A DNA stretch of 64,000 nucleotides from Grimontia marina (GTDB lineage Bacteria; Pseudomonadota; Gammaproteobacteria; Enterobacterales; Vibrionaceae), in the NCBI RefSeq assembly GCF_900060185.1, contig NZ_FIZY01000018.1:1-64000 (forward strand), read 5' to 3'. Below are positions 1 through 9,503 of this stretch, piece after piece. A program made the position numbers and the translations under genes. The notes beneath the pieces are model-generated. The model was not told where the DNA came from. It saw only the letters and a program-made list of their open reading frames with translations, and searched no databases. How positions within the stretch are numbered: the stretch's first letter is position 1; every line of letters begins with the position of its first letter.

Positions 1-614
1 GGGGACACCGTATTGAGCTCGGTGAGGTAGAAACTGCCCTGAACAGCCTGAGCGCTATTCACCGTGCTGTCGCCGTCGTGCTCTCTCCTGCCGGACAGCC
101 TGCCTCACTCGCTGCTGCCCTGTTGGTTGACCATACAGATGATACTGACACCGAGCAGTTCAAGGCGGATGTCACTGACCAACTCCGTGCCCTGCTGCCC
201 GACTATATGGTTCCTTCTACCCTCGCGCTGGTTGATGAAATTCCACTCAGTGCCAACGGTAAAGTTGACCGGAAAACGCTCTCCAGTCTGCTAAACCGAC
301 AAACAGAAAACAGTTATGAAGCACCACGTGATTCGATAGAAGAACAAATTGCAGAAATCTGGGCCTCAGAGTTGGGTGTCGATCAGATATCACGAAACGA
401 TAACTTCTTCATGATTGGCGGCGATAGTTTAGCCGCAACCAGGATCGTTCAGGCGATGCAGCAACAGCGAATAAGCCCAACGGGAGTAACGTTATCAATG
501 CTCTTTACAGCACCAAGCGTTGCGGAATTTGCAATGCCGATAAAAGCACAGTGGCAGGCTCTCTCTGAGGGAGACAAGGAAGATACTGAAATTTTTGAAG
601 AGGGTTCGCTATGA
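1..614 (+). CDS. Non-ribosomal peptide synthetase, C-terminal part (cut by window edge)
   Basis: This is the end of a large siderophore-type NRPS whose start lies left of the window; the reading frame begins at base 3. The first residues, GHRIELGEVE, are the A8 core motif of an adenylation domain. The C-terminal adenylation subdomain follows, with the NGKVDRKTL motif that carries the catalytic lysine. A peptidyl carrier domain comes next, with D-N-F-F-M-I-G-G-D-S-L, whose serine takes the phosphopantetheine arm. The protein stops about 40 residues after the carrier domain, so the chain must pass to the next protein. Its stop overlaps the next start as ATGA, which indicates translational coupling. 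The substrate cannot be read because the specificity pocket is outside the window. Confidence 0.93.
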   Translation, partial: GHRIELGEVETALNSLSAIHRAVAVVLSPAGQPASLAAALLVDHTDDTDTEQFKADVTDQLRALLPDYMVPSTLALVDEIPLSANGKVDRKTLSSLLNRQTENSYEAPRDSIEEQIAEIWASELGVDQISRNDNFFMIGGDSLAATRIVQAMQQQRISPTGVTLSMLFTAPSVAEFAMPIKAQWQALSEGDKEDTEIFEEGSL

Positions 615-3600
615 ACAAACCAATGACTGATATGACCGCTTTTGAGCTCGTTGAAAGTTTGCAGAACCGCGGCGTCCAGCTTTGGGTAGAAGACAACAAT
701 TTAAGATTTAAGGCGCCAAAAGGCGTCCTTACCTCAGAACTCAAGTCTCTGCTTTCGTTTAAAAAACCTGATGTTATTGATTTACTTAACCAAGCCTCTG
801 AGGAGACTGTGTTAACAACCCATCCAGAAGATAGGTTTGAACCTTTCCCACTCACCGACTTGCAGTTGGCTTACATAGTAGGTCGAAGAGACAACTACGA
901 ATTGGGAGGTGTTGGGTGCCACTCTTACATCGAGCTGGAAATGCCGAGGCTGGATCACGCCAGGCTAGAGAAAGCTTGGCACAAGCTCATCATGCGACAT
1001 GACATGCTAAGAGCTGTCATTGACACTAACGGCCAACAGCAGGTGTTGAAGAACTATACACTGCCTTCTATATCATGTGATGACACCAAAGGTCAGCCTG
1101 AAGAAGTGTTCAGAGATTCGGTCACCAAGTCACGGGAAGAAATGGCTTATCGTCGTTATGATTCGACGTGCTGGCCACTTTATGAGTTGCGCCTGACCCA
1201 ACATGACAGCAGCGCAATTCTTCATCACTCTACTGATCTACTGATCGCGGACTTTGCCAGCATTCAGCTGCTTTTGGCTGAACTTGGGGATATGTATCTG
1301 CATCCTGAAAAGGAACATGAACCACTCCAAGCCTCATTCCGTGATGTCGTTCTCTATCAACAACACAGTAAGCTTCATCAAGAAGATGATTCAAAATACC
1401 AGCTAGACAAAAACTATTGGCAGAAACGCATTCGCTCCCTCCCCGGCGCCCCGGAATTACCCGTTAATCCAAACTTGCAACCAGATCATTTGGCAACGGG
1501 TGCAGCACCCAGTTTCAAAAGGCTGTCTTTCGAATTGCCTGAAGTTCAGTGGAAGATGTTTAGTCAAATTGCTAAAACTCATCAAATTACCCCTTCCAGC
1601 GCAGTGATGAATGCGTTCGCTGAAGTGCTTCAGCGCTGGTCGAGAAATGATGACTTTTGTATCAACCTGACACTACTGAACCGAAAAGCCCCCCACCCCG
1701 ATGTAAACCGAATTGTCGGCGACTTTATTGCAGTCAATGTATTGGAGGTTAATGGATTAAGAGGTGAAAACTTTAAAGACAGATCCGCGGCGCTCCAGCA
1801 TCAGCTTTGGCAAGACCTAGAGCATGATGCATACACAGGTGTAGAGGTCCTTAGGGACATCACCAAAGAAAGAAAAAGTAACACACTGATCCCAGTGGTT
1901 TACACGAGCACAGTTGGTGTCGGGAGTGAATCACTCCCACAAAACGACTTTATGCATAACGCTAAATTGAACTTCGGTATTACACAGACGCCACAAGTCT
2001 GGCTGGACTGCCAAGTGACAGAGCGACGTGGCTTATTGTTTGTTGATTGGGACATACGAAGCGGCGTATTCCTTCCGGGAGCCATCGAACAAGCCTTTGA
2101 TGCATTCAAAACACTGCTCGCGACATTAGCAACGTCAGAGTCTCACTGGGGCAGCCACAAGCCCGTCAGTCTGCACCCTGAGAGTAAAAAGCTGCGCGAG
2201 CAACTTAATACTGAAAAAGACACTTCTTTGCCTTCAGGCTATTTGCATGAGTCATTCTGTCAGCATGTTATCGCAGCTCCTAATGAAATCGCACTTGTGC
2301 ATGATACACAAACGCCCGCGAACTATACCTACCGTGAGCTTGCAGAGTGGTCTTTGTCCATTGCAGATACATTAATCGACAGAGGTCTGCTTTCCGGAGA
2401 ACCCGTCGCCATATTTATGGACAAAGGACCCAAACAAATTGCTGCGGTGCTTGGTGTACTGCTGGCGGGTGGCGCTTATGTTCCGATAGACGTAATTCAG
2501 CCAGAGAAAAGGCGCAATACCATTCTCGAAGATGCCCGTATACGCCTCGTACTCACCTCTTCAGATACATCGGAGGTAGAATGGCCAAGTGATGTTAATG
2601 CCCTCTTTGTTTCCGAATCGCCATTGCTTGAGAGTCAGAGTGAACGATTGGAAGACCGTCTTTCAGAGATCATTAAACAAGGCCAACAGGCCAATACTCA
2701 CGAACAACTCGCCTACATACTGTACACATCAGGCACGACTGGTCGTCCCAAAGGCGTAATGCTGACACACGAAGGGGTGAGCAATACGATTGCCGGTTTT
2801 AACAGAGAGTTCGGTATCACCGCTAGCGATAGAACACTGGCCTTGGTTAATTTCAGTTTTGACCTCTCTGTATTGGATATATTCTGCACGTTCAGTGCAG
2901 GTGCTACCCTCGTCATTCCGGGGAATGGCTGGCGCAATAATCCTGAAGTTTGGGCAAGAACAGTGCAGAACCAGAAAGTGACGATCTGGAACTCTGTGCC
3001 GGCACATATGCAGATGCTCATGGCATGGCACGAAAACAATAGCTCAGTCAGTCTATCGACCCTGAGGCTGGCATTTATCTCTGGTGATTGGATTCCTGTC
3101 ACGTTGCCGCCGAAAATTCTCGCTGCGCTACCAAACCTGAACCTGAACAGTTTGGGCGGGCCTACTGAAATTTCCGTCACCTGTATTTCAAACCGTATTA
3201 TGGATGTTCCTGACGGAGCAACCAGCATTCCCTATGGTCTTCCTCTCAGTAATCACAGACTTTATGTCCAGAACACTCGCTTTGAGGACTGCCCTGACTG
3301 GGTACCGGGAGAAATGTTAGTTGGTGGTCCAGGCGTTGCAAAAGGATTCATTAACGACCCTACAAGAACTGAAGAGCGCTTCATTATTCATCCGGAGACT
3401 GGCGAACGAATGTATCGAACGGGCGATATATGTCGCTATCGACCAGATGGGGTCATCGAGATCCTGGGGCGTCAGGACAATCAAATCAAAATACGAGGTC
3501 ATCGTATCGAACTAGGTGAGGTTGAAGCAGCACTCAGTGAACTTAGTTATATCAAACAAGGCGTCGCTCTAGTAAAACCAGAACCATTGGAGTTGGTCTG

Positions 3601-5287
3601 CGCCATTGTGCTAGATGACTCTGAATCAGAAGAAACGAATGGAGAAAGTTCCAACCTGCTTCAACGCGTTCAAGAAGAACTTTCTTCTTTACTGCCGGGC
3701 TACATGATCCCATCACAGGTCTTGGTATTGGATTCCATCCCACTTAGTAGTAATGGAAAGGTAGATAGAAATACACTCAAAGAGCACTTCTCTGCGTTGC
3801 CAACGAATTCCAACATCGAGGAATTGCCATTAGAAACACCTTTGGAGCTCAAACTCGCCGACATTTGGAAAGCACTGCTCAAGGTAGAGCACGTACAAAG
3901 AACTGATGACTTTTTCCTTAAAGGAGGTTCTAGTCTCTCCGCTGTAGAGTTGCTAAATCGACTTTCCGAGGCAGGCTTTATCGTTAACATTGATATGATT
4001 TTTAACAACGCTGTTTTTGACAAAATGGTAGGCGTATTAGAAGCATCAGAAGATGCAGAAGAAGCCTTCCGTCAATCTATCGATCTAGACCAGTTGTGTG
4101 CAGAGGCCTTCAGAAATCTACCGCAGGCGTTGCCTTTAAGCACTCCAACAGGAAAGCCGCAAAACCTATTTATGACGGGTGCCACAGGTTATTTGGGTGT
4201 CTACATACTCAAAGCACTACTCGACAAGACCGAGGATACACTCTATTGCCTTGTACGCTGCCAAGACGAAGCAACCGGTTATGAGCGCATCCGGAAAGTT
4301 ATTGCTGACCAAGGATTAGACTGGGAGCTCGATACCCAAAGAATTAAAATCATTCCAGGAGATCTCACCTTAGATCACTATGGCATCAGCGATTCTGACT
4401 ACGACTTCCTGGCACAAACCATAGACAAGGTCGTGCATATTGCCGCGCTAATCAGCCTTATCGCACCACTGTCTGACCTTTACCCAATCAACGTTAAAGG
4501 GTCTGCCAATGCTATTGAATTAGCAACTACCGGGAAGATAAAGCCTATCCACTATATGTCTACAATTGGCGTCCATTATCGACTTCCGTATGAAGAAAAT
4601 GAACCGCCAGTGCTAGAGTCAGTGGCTCCTGATGGCCCTTGGCATAAGCCAGAACTTACTTACGAACACACCAAGTACATGGCGGAGCAAATCTTCTACC
4701 GTGCCAGGGAAAAAGGTGTTCCTGTTAACATTTACCGATCCGGTGCTATTACCTGGGATAACACATTAGAAAAACCCTTCATCAATGATGATGCGTTCGT
4801 CAAATTCTTCCGCACATGTTTAAGCGTCGGCGCTTATCCAGAGTCACGCATTTTGATTAGTACGACACCCGTTAACATTGTCGCTGACTCGATTGCAGAA
4901 ATAAGCAAGATGGATGTTGAGGAAAATGGAAAGAACTTCCATGTAGTTTCACGTCAAAGCCATACAGGTGAGCAAATATATCGCTGGCTTAATGAACTTG
5001 GATGTAATTTCAAGTCGGTTGATTTTGCAACATGGGATCAGCAACTTGCGGATAGTTTCGGCCGTGGTTTCATCAATCGCTATTTCAAACATGGTATGGA
5101 ACAAGGCGGACACCACCAATATCGTATCGATAATACTGAATCCGCATTAGCCCTCGTAGATAAGGCACCTCACATCATCAGTCAGGAATACTTTAAACCG
5201 CTCGTTGCTCATTACCAAGAGACGATCAAGCGCGTATTCGCACAGCCTTATAATACCGTGCACTCCGCATCAGAAGAGGAGGCGTAA
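611..5287 (+). CDS. NRPS module: docking, heterocyclization (Cy), adenylation, carrier, terminal reductase
   Basis: A single elongation and release module of 1558 residues. Residues 8-60 look like a TubC-type docking domain that would receive the chain from the upstream NRPS. Residues about 77-510 are a cyclization domain with the diagnostic D209-x4-D214-x2-S217 in place of the HHxxxDG of ordinary condensation domains, so a Cys, Ser or Thr is expected to be closed into a thiazoline or oxazoline. Residues about 545-1060 are an adenylation domain of the PchE/HMWP2 class (YTSGTTGRPKG, YRTGD, NGK lysine about 1050). The carrier serine is S1108. Residues about 1185-1500 are an NAD(P)H thioester reductase (TGATGYLG 1189-1196, Tyr1351, Lys1355), so the product is probably released as an aldehyde or alcohol. 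There is no thioesterase domain. Confidence 0.93.
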   Translation: MNKPMTDMTAFELVESLQNRGVQLWVEDNNLRFKAPKGVLTSELKSLLSFKKPDVIDLLNQASEETVLTTHPEDRFEPFPLTDLQLAYIVGRRDNYELGGVGCHSYIELEMPRLDHARLEKAWHKLIMRHDMLRAVIDTNGQQQVLKNYTLPSISCDDTKGQPEEVFRDSVTKSREEMAYRRYDSTCWPLYELRLTQHDSSAILHHSTDLLIADFASIQLLLAELGDMYLHPEKEHEPLQASFRDVVLYQQHSKLHQEDDSKYQLDKNYWQKRIRSLPGAPELPVNPNLQPDHLATGAAPSFKRLSFELPEVQWKMFSQIAKTHQITPSSAVMNAFAEVLQRWSRNDDFCINLTLLNRKAPHPDVNRIVGDFIAVNVLEVNGLRGENFKDRSAALQHQLWQDLEHDAYTGVEVLRDITKERKSNTLIPVVYTSTVGVGSESLPQNDFMHNAKLNFGITQTPQVWLDCQVTERRGLLFVDWDIRSGVFLPGAIEQAFDAFKTLLATLATSESHWGSHKPVSLHPESKKLREQLNTEKDTSLPSGYLHESFCQHVIAAPNEIALVHDTQTPANYTYRELAEWSLSIADTLIDRGLLSGEPVAIFMDKGPKQIAAVLGVLLAGGAYVPIDVIQPEKRRNTILEDARIRLVLTSSDTSEVEWPSDVNALFVSESPLLESQSERLEDRLSEIIKQGQQANTHEQLAYILYTSGTTGRPKGVMLTHEGVSNTIAGFNREFGITASDRTLALVNFSFDLSVLDIFCTFSAGATLVIPGNGWRNNPEVWARTVQNQKVTIWNSVPAHMQMLMAWHENNSSVSLSTLRLAFISGDWIPVTLPPKILAALPNLNLNSLGGPTEISVTCISNRIMDVPDGATSIPYGLPLSNHRLYVQNTRFEDCPDWVPGEMLVGGPGVAKGFINDPTRTEERFIIHPETGERMYRTGDICRYRPDGVIEILGRQDNQIKIRGHRIELGEVEAALSELSYIKQGVALVKPEPLELVCAIVLDDSESEETNGESSNLLQRVQEELSSLLPGYMIPSQVLVLDSIPLSSNGKVDRNTLKEHFSALPTNSNIEELPLETPLELKLADIWKALLKVEHVQRTDDFFLKGGSSLSAVELLNRLSEAGFIVNIDMIFNNAVFDKMVGVLEASEDAEEAFRQSIDLDQLCAEAFRNLPQALPLSTPTGKPQNLFMTGATGYLGVYILKALLDKTEDTLYCLVRCQDEATGYERIRKVIADQGLDWELDTQRIKIIPGDLTLDHYGISDSDYDFLAQTIDKVVHIAALISLIAPLSDLYPINVKGSANAIELATTGKIKPIHYMSTIGVHYRLPYEENEPPVLESVAPDGPWHKPELTYEHTKYMAEQIFYRAREKGVPVNIYRSGAITWDNTLEKPFINDDAFVKFFRTCLSVGAYPESRILISTTPVNIVADSIAEISKMDVEENGKNFHVVSRQSHTGEQIYRWLNELGCNFKSVDFATWDQQLADSFGRGFINRYFKHGMEQGGHHQYRIDNTESALALVDKAPHIISQEYFKPLVAHYQETIKRVFAQPYNTVHSASEEEA

Positions 5288-5289
5288 TT

Positions 5290-6126
5290 TTGGAATACAC
5301 AGCTCAACCTCGAAGAATGCAAAGTGTAAAAAGCAATAAGCCATCCTCATGGTTCAGGGTACTGAAAACACACCCAAACATCAGGAGGCGTATCTTTTGC
5401 TTCCCCCATGCCGGAGGTGCTGCCAGCTATTTTAAACAATGGCCCGAGGCTGTTCCCGAAGATACCGAGTTCGTTGTTGTTCAATACCCCGGCAGGGAAG
5501 AAAGGCTGAATCACCCATGTATAAACAACATGGAAGATATGGTACGGGCGCTTTTCGACCAACTGACCGGAAACCCACACTTATTGCAAATTCCATTTGT
5601 GATATTTGGCCATAGCATGGGCGCTTCGATTGGGTATGAACTGATCCTTGAGCTGCAAAAGGCAGGTCTAAGGCTTCCTGTTGCTCTTGTTGCTTCAGCA
5701 ACAGACGCCCCCGGCTACGCAAACCCGACCCAATTTCATATCAGTTCAGATAGCGAGCTCGTAGAAGAGATCGTCAGGTTAAGCCCCTCACTTTCATTCT
5801 TAAAAGAACATGAGGAGCTATTGGAAATGGTGCTACCAGCTTTAAGAGCTGACTATCAATTGATCGAGACCTACGGCAAGAGAAACGAGCCACGCCCTCC
5901 CTTGCCGATCCCTATCAAAAAACTCATTGGGGATAACGACTCTGAGCTAAGTAGAGATGATGCATTGCTCTGGAAGAACCAAACCTCTGCCAATTTCTCC
6001 TTGCAGTCTTTTCCAGGGGGGCATTTTTATCTTGCTGATCACTATGAAGCGGTTATTCGTGTCTTCATGGAAAGTTATAAAGATAGTTCGACGTTAAGTC
6101 CCTCCCTTTCCTTCCAGCTGCCTTGA
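5290..6126 (+). CDS. Type II thioesterase of the NRPS cluster (PchC/GrsT-like)
   Basis: An alpha/beta hydrolase of 278 residues that removes misprimed or stalled acyl groups from carrier domains. An N-terminal CFPHAGGAASYF oxyanion motif is followed by the nucleophile in GHSMGA, the acid in the GDNDSE segment and the histidine in PGGHFYL. The TTG start is preferred because GAGGAGG (5276-5282) sits 7 nt upstream; an in-frame ATG at 5317 has no comparable site. The gene begins 2 nt after the NRPS stop, so it belongs to the same operon. A stand-alone editing thioesterase fits a module that lacks its own thioesterase domain. The family assignment is firm; the exact substrate is inferred. Confidence 0.93.
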   Translation: MEYTAQPRRMQSVKSNKPSSWFRVLKTHPNIRRRIFCFPHAGGAASYFKQWPEAVPEDTEFVVVQYPGREERLNHPCINNMEDMVRALFDQLTGNPHLLQIPFVIFGHSMGASIGYELILELQKAGLRLPVALVASATDAPGYANPTQFHISSDSELVEEIVRLSPSLSFLKEHEELLEMVLPALRADYQLIETYGKRNEPRPPLPIPIKKLIGDNDSELSRDDALLWKNQTSANFSLQSFPGGHFYLADHYEAVIRVFMESYKDSSTLSPSLSFQLP

Positions 6127-6142
6127 CCCATTCAGTGAAAAC

Positions 6143-6162
6143 GCCCCGCACTTTTGCGGGGC
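6143..6162 (+). terminator. GC-rich hairpin after the thioesterase gene
   Basis: Seven-base-pair stem GCCCCGC/GCGGGGC around a 6-nt loop, 17 nt after the thioesterase stop. There is no clear T-run after it, so it may attenuate or stabilise the message instead of ending transcription fully. Confidence 0.55.
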
Positions 6163-6175
6163 ATCCAATCCCGAT

Positions 6176-6196
6176 TCGGGTAGTAAGAGCAATACC
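6176..6196 (+). promoter_or_regulatory. Candidate AraC-regulator half-site before the siderophore ABC operon
   Basis: The stretch beginning TCGGGTAGTAAGAGCAA matches the two direct repeats found before the TonB receptor gene (10334 and 10354) in its TCGGGTA core and in the following AGCAA. Only one copy is visible here, about 170 bp upstream of the binding-protein start. Shared use by the cluster's AraC regulator is an inference. Confidence 0.4.
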
Positions 6197-6348
6197 TAAC
6201 ATCTAACATCGTTTTCCTATCTAACCAAATCACATCAGATACCAAATTTCAGTGGGTCACCAACCACTATTGAAAGGACAACTTCGCCCAAGTTAGCACC
6301 ATTTTAAATCTGTTTGATATGAAACCTGAACGTGAATGGAAGCCAAAA

Positions 6349-7368
6349 ATGAACAGCCAGTTAGTCAAGAAGATCCTGTTGAAACCAATTATTGAAGCGC
6401 CATTTGACGCCAAATCTGTCACTTCAATGTTAGTTTTAGCAACGCTGATATTAAGTCCTGGCATAAGTGCAAATGATGCTTTCCCAGTTACGGTGACGGA
6501 TGATCGGGGTAAGCCTGTAACAGTATCAACGTCACCTTCTTCCGTCGCGTCTGTTTCAGCCTTTGGTGCAGACACGCTTAAAGCACTGGGCCAGAATGCA
6601 ACGGGGATTTCGACACTTCAACATCGTAAATCTGTTTTCCTTGGCGAGCAGGTTCACACCGCCGTTGATCTCGGAGAAGTCCATGAGCCGGATATGGAGA
6701 GGTTAACCCAACTGAAGCCCGACCTTATTGTGGGCTTACAACAGTATGCGGAACCCTTTTCAGGGCAGTTTGAGAAAATAGCCCCTTTGCTAACCTTTGA
6801 TCTGGTGACATTGGAAGACTCAAATCGATCGATTAGTGCCTTGGCCGATGCGGTAGGAAAACACAAGCAAGGTATTGATATTAATGATGAGTTCGATAGA
6901 AAGCTCAATGAATATCGCGCCCAAGCTCCAGGTGGGGTCAGTGTTGTTTTTCTCTGGCATTGGGCAGATACCATTTATGTGTTTTACGACCACCATATCG
7001 CCACTCATATTATGACATCCCTCAAGGCCGAGTATTCGATGGGGCCCTCTCCGACGCCTGAGCTTAAAAAACCTGACGCTACCGTTCTCTCAATGGAGCA
7101 GCTACTTACTCTCAACCCAGATGTGATCATCTCATTCACAGGTGACGATAAGCCCGTCAGTTTTCACCCCGTTTGGAAGAGACTTAAAGCAGTGAAAACC
7201 TCCAGAGCGTACCGCGTTAGTGACCAATATGTAATGACTCATGGCCCAATAGCTCGAGATATGGTCCTCAGAGAGCTTGCTCATCTTTTTTACCCAGAAA
7301 CGTTCCGCGAACCCATTGATATCCCAGCAGAAGCAAGAGCAAAACCGTTGGTTATATCTGAAGGATAA
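6349..7368 (+). CDS. Periplasmic ferric-siderophore binding protein (FecB/FepB type)
   Basis: The substrate-binding component of the ABC importer encoded by the next three genes. The chain has the usual two-lobe layout of this family: an N-terminal lobe starting TVTDDRGKPVTV, a central region LTQLKPDLIVG that contacts the permease, and a C-terminal lobe with LNPDVIISF. The ATG at 6349 is chosen because GGAAG lies 6 nt before it and it gives a plausible, if long, signal peptide cleaved near ISAND; an ATG at 6319 in the same frame has no ribosome site. There is no lipobox cysteine, so the mature protein should be free in the periplasm. The ligand is presumably the ferric form of this cluster's own product. 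Confidence 0.9.
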   Translation: MNSQLVKKILLKPIIEAPFDAKSVTSMLVLATLILSPGISANDAFPVTVTDDRGKPVTVSTSPSSVASVSAFGADTLKALGQNATGISTLQHRKSVFLGEQVHTAVDLGEVHEPDMERLTQLKPDLIVGLQQYAEPFSGQFEKIAPLLTFDLVTLEDSNRSISALADAVGKHKQGIDINDEFDRKLNEYRAQAPGGVSVVFLWHWADTIYVFYDHHIATHIMTSLKAEYSMGPSPTPELKKPDATVLSMEQLLTLNPDVIISFTGDDKPVSFHPVWKRLKAVKTSRAYRVSDQYVMTHGPIARDMVLRELAHLFYPETFREPIDIPAEARAKPLVISEG

Positions 7369-7376
7369 GCGACTGA

Positions 7377-8414
7377 ATGATTTCCCCTACATCTTCGGCT
7401 CCACCGGTGGCTTTAAAGGCACATGAAGGGGCATGGCGTTTTGTGATCATTCTTATTTCCTGCGCCTTGCTGTTGCTCGTTTCTGGTTCGTTATCCTTAA
7501 TGACCGGAGAAACATCCTTTTCAGCCACTCAAGTGATCAAGGCTTTGATTCAGCCCTCTGATTCATTGGCATCATTTTTAGTATTGGAACTCAGATTGCC
7601 CCGGTTCATCATTGCTGTATTGGTTGGCGCAACACTTGGGATGGCGGGGACTATTGTTCAGTCCATAACCCGTAACCCTCTGGGTTCCCCGGACTTGATG
7701 GGCGTGAGTGCGGGTGCATCATTTGCGATTGTTGTTTGTATGGCTTGGTCGGCACTAACCCCTCTGCTACTGCTATTGACTGGTACCTTAGGTGGCTTTG
7801 TTGCCGGACTGACCACATTTCTTATCGCTTGGAGAACGAAGCTAAGTCCACTTCATCTAACGCTATCAGGTATGTGTGTAGCGCTATTTTTTAATGCCGC
7901 TATTGTCGTCGTTTTGATTACCGCTAAGGCTGATGCTAACGGGATTTACTTCTGGCTAACTGGCAGCTTGATGGACCGAACCTGGCAACATGCGGGTCTA
8001 CTTGTCCCCTTTTCGATAGCAGGTTTGGTTATGGGAGTCACTTTCTCTCGGCCACTTAACCTACTTATGCTCGATGACGTGACTTGTCATTCTTTAGGCT
8101 TTCCTGCCCATCTGTGGAGATTGCTGCTTGGCCTCATTGCCGTCGTACTGACCGCAGCCACAGTCTCTGTTGCTGGACCTATTTCTTTCGTGGGTCTTAT
8201 CGCGCCACATCTCACACGATTAATGCTTCAGAACAAAAGTCAGGCTCAGTGTCTTGACCACAGACAAAGTCTGCCCGTTTCTGCAATGTTAGGAGCGACA
8301 TTGGTTGGAGTGGCTGACACCATTGCCAAACTACAAAACGTGCCAGTCGGCATCTTGTGTGTCTTAGTTGGCGGCCCTTTGTTTGTTTACCTCATTAAGA
8401 AAAAAGCGGAATAA
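7377..8414 (+). CDS. Siderophore ABC transporter permease (FecCD family), first subunit
   Basis: A multi-pass inner-membrane protein of 345 residues in the FecCD/BtuC family. Typical family segments are visible: LRLPRFIIAVLVGATLGMAG near residue 75, the SPDLMGVSAGASFAI loop, and AGPISFVGLIAPHLTR near residue 270, which is the coupling region that meets the ATPase. It starts 8 nt after the binding-protein stop and pairs with the next gene as a heterodimeric channel. The predicted role is import of the ferric-siderophore complex from the periplasm to the cytoplasm, powered by the ATPase encoded at 9500. Confidence 0.95.
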   Translation: MISPTSSAPPVALKAHEGAWRFVIILISCALLLLVSGSLSLMTGETSFSATQVIKALIQPSDSLASFLVLELRLPRFIIAVLVGATLGMAGTIVQSITRNPLGSPDLMGVSAGASFAIVVCMAWSALTPLLLLLTGTLGGFVAGLTTFLIAWRTKLSPLHLTLSGMCVALFFNAAIVVVLITAKADANGIYFWLTGSLMDRTWQHAGLLVPFSIAGLVMGVTFSRPLNLLMLDDVTCHSLGFPAHLWRLLLGLIAVVLTAATVSVAGPISFVGLIAPHLTRLMLQNKSQAQCLDHRQSLPVSAMLGATLVGVADTIAKLQNVPVGILCVLVGGPLFVYLIKKKAE

Positions 8415-8417
8415 AGC

Positions 8418-9503
8418 ATGACAACAGTTGCTTCAGAAGGAACCGACTCTTTGCCTGGAGGGAGGCATAAAAAGTCAGATAATTACCGACTAACTCTCCT
8501 TATGCTATGGTTCGTTGCCCTTGCTTTGGCGGTACTGTCTCTTATGTCGGGCTCTATTCATCTTTCACCGACTGAGGTCCTGCAGGCCTTTTTTCCTAAT
8601 ACAACGCATACCACCGCTTATGAAGTGATATGGAACCTTCGCCTCCCCCGAACATTACTTGCACTCTTGGTTGGGCTTCAGTTCGCCATTGCTGGTCTTA
8701 TCCTTCAATGCGTGACGAGAAATCCGCTGGCAGATCCCAGCATCATAGGCATTTCAAGCGGCTCTAGCTTGGCTATCGTTACCGTCTTACTCTTGGTTGA
8801 TTATGTCAACGCTATGTTTCTCTTCAACACCCCAGTGAAGATATCCCTTGAATGGCTGCCATTCGCAGCATTTATCGGAGGAGCCATATCGACACTCTTT
8901 GTTGTATTGCTGTCTATCAAATCAAACCTTCGCCCTGTCACCCTGACATTAAACGGCTTCGCGGTTGGTGCAATGACTAATGCTATTGTCATGTGGCTGG
9001 TGATTGTATGGGGAGGTGGTAGAACAGAAACGACTGTGCTTTGGCTGGCAGGAAGCCTGTATGCCAGGGATTTTTCACACATCATGCTGGTGTTGCCCTG
9101 GACACTTCTGGGCTTGTTACTACTCCCTCTTTTGAAGTCACCAATGTCCTTGCTTCGTTTTAATGAACAGCAAGCAAAGGCATTGGGCATGAACGTTATG
9201 GCTTGGAGGATCGCTTGTATCGCTGTCGCCGTCATTTTTGCTGCTAGCGCAATTTCAGTCAGCGGTCCTATTGGCTTTCTAGGATTAATTGTGCCGCATA
9301 TTTCCAGATTGCTGGTTGGTGGCGACATCAAGAGGCAGTTTTGGGTCTGTGCCCTTGTTGGTGCCAGTCTGACATTAGCAGCCGACTTAGTTGCCCGTAC
9401 TATTGTTAGCCCAATTGAACTGCCAGCAGGCGCCATTACTACCTTACTGGGCATACCTGTATTACTTTTTCTTCTACAAAAGCAAGTTAGGCACCAATCA
9501 TGA
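8418..9503 (+). CDS. Siderophore ABC transporter permease (FecCD family), second subunit
   Basis: The second FecCD permease, 361 residues, with the same landmarks as its partner: LRLPRTLLALLVGLQFAIAG, NPLADPSIIGISSGSSLAI, and SGPIGFLGLIVPHISRLLVG near the C-terminus. About ten hydrophobic segments are apparent. It begins 3 nt after the first permease and overlaps the ATPase gene by 4 nt (ATGA at 9500-9503), which is a tightly coupled operon. Two different permease genes, as in FepDG and FecCD, indicate a heterodimer, unlike the BtuC homodimer of vitamin B12 import. Confidence 0.95.
   Translation: MTTVASEGTDSLPGGRHKKSDNYRLTLLMLWFVALALAVLSLMSGSIHLSPTEVLQAFFPNTTHTTAYEVIWNLRLPRTLLALLVGLQFAIAGLILQCVTRNPLADPSIIGISSGSSLAIVTVLLLVDYVNAMFLFNTPVKISLEWLPFAAFIGGAISTLFVVLLSIKSNLRPVTLTLNGFAVGAMTNAIVMWLVIVWGGGRTETTVLWLAGSLYARDFSHIMLVLPWTLLGLLLLPLLKSPMSLLRFNEQQAKALGMNVMAWRIACIAVAVIFAASAISVSGPIGFLGLIVPHISRLLVGGDIKRQFWVCALVGASLTLAADLVARTIVSPIELPAGAITTLLGIPVLLFLLQKQVRHQS

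Noticed and set aside
2713-3228. Minus-strand 171-codon frame inside the NRPS adenylation domain
   Set aside because: It is antisense to conserved adenylation motifs and has no independent support.
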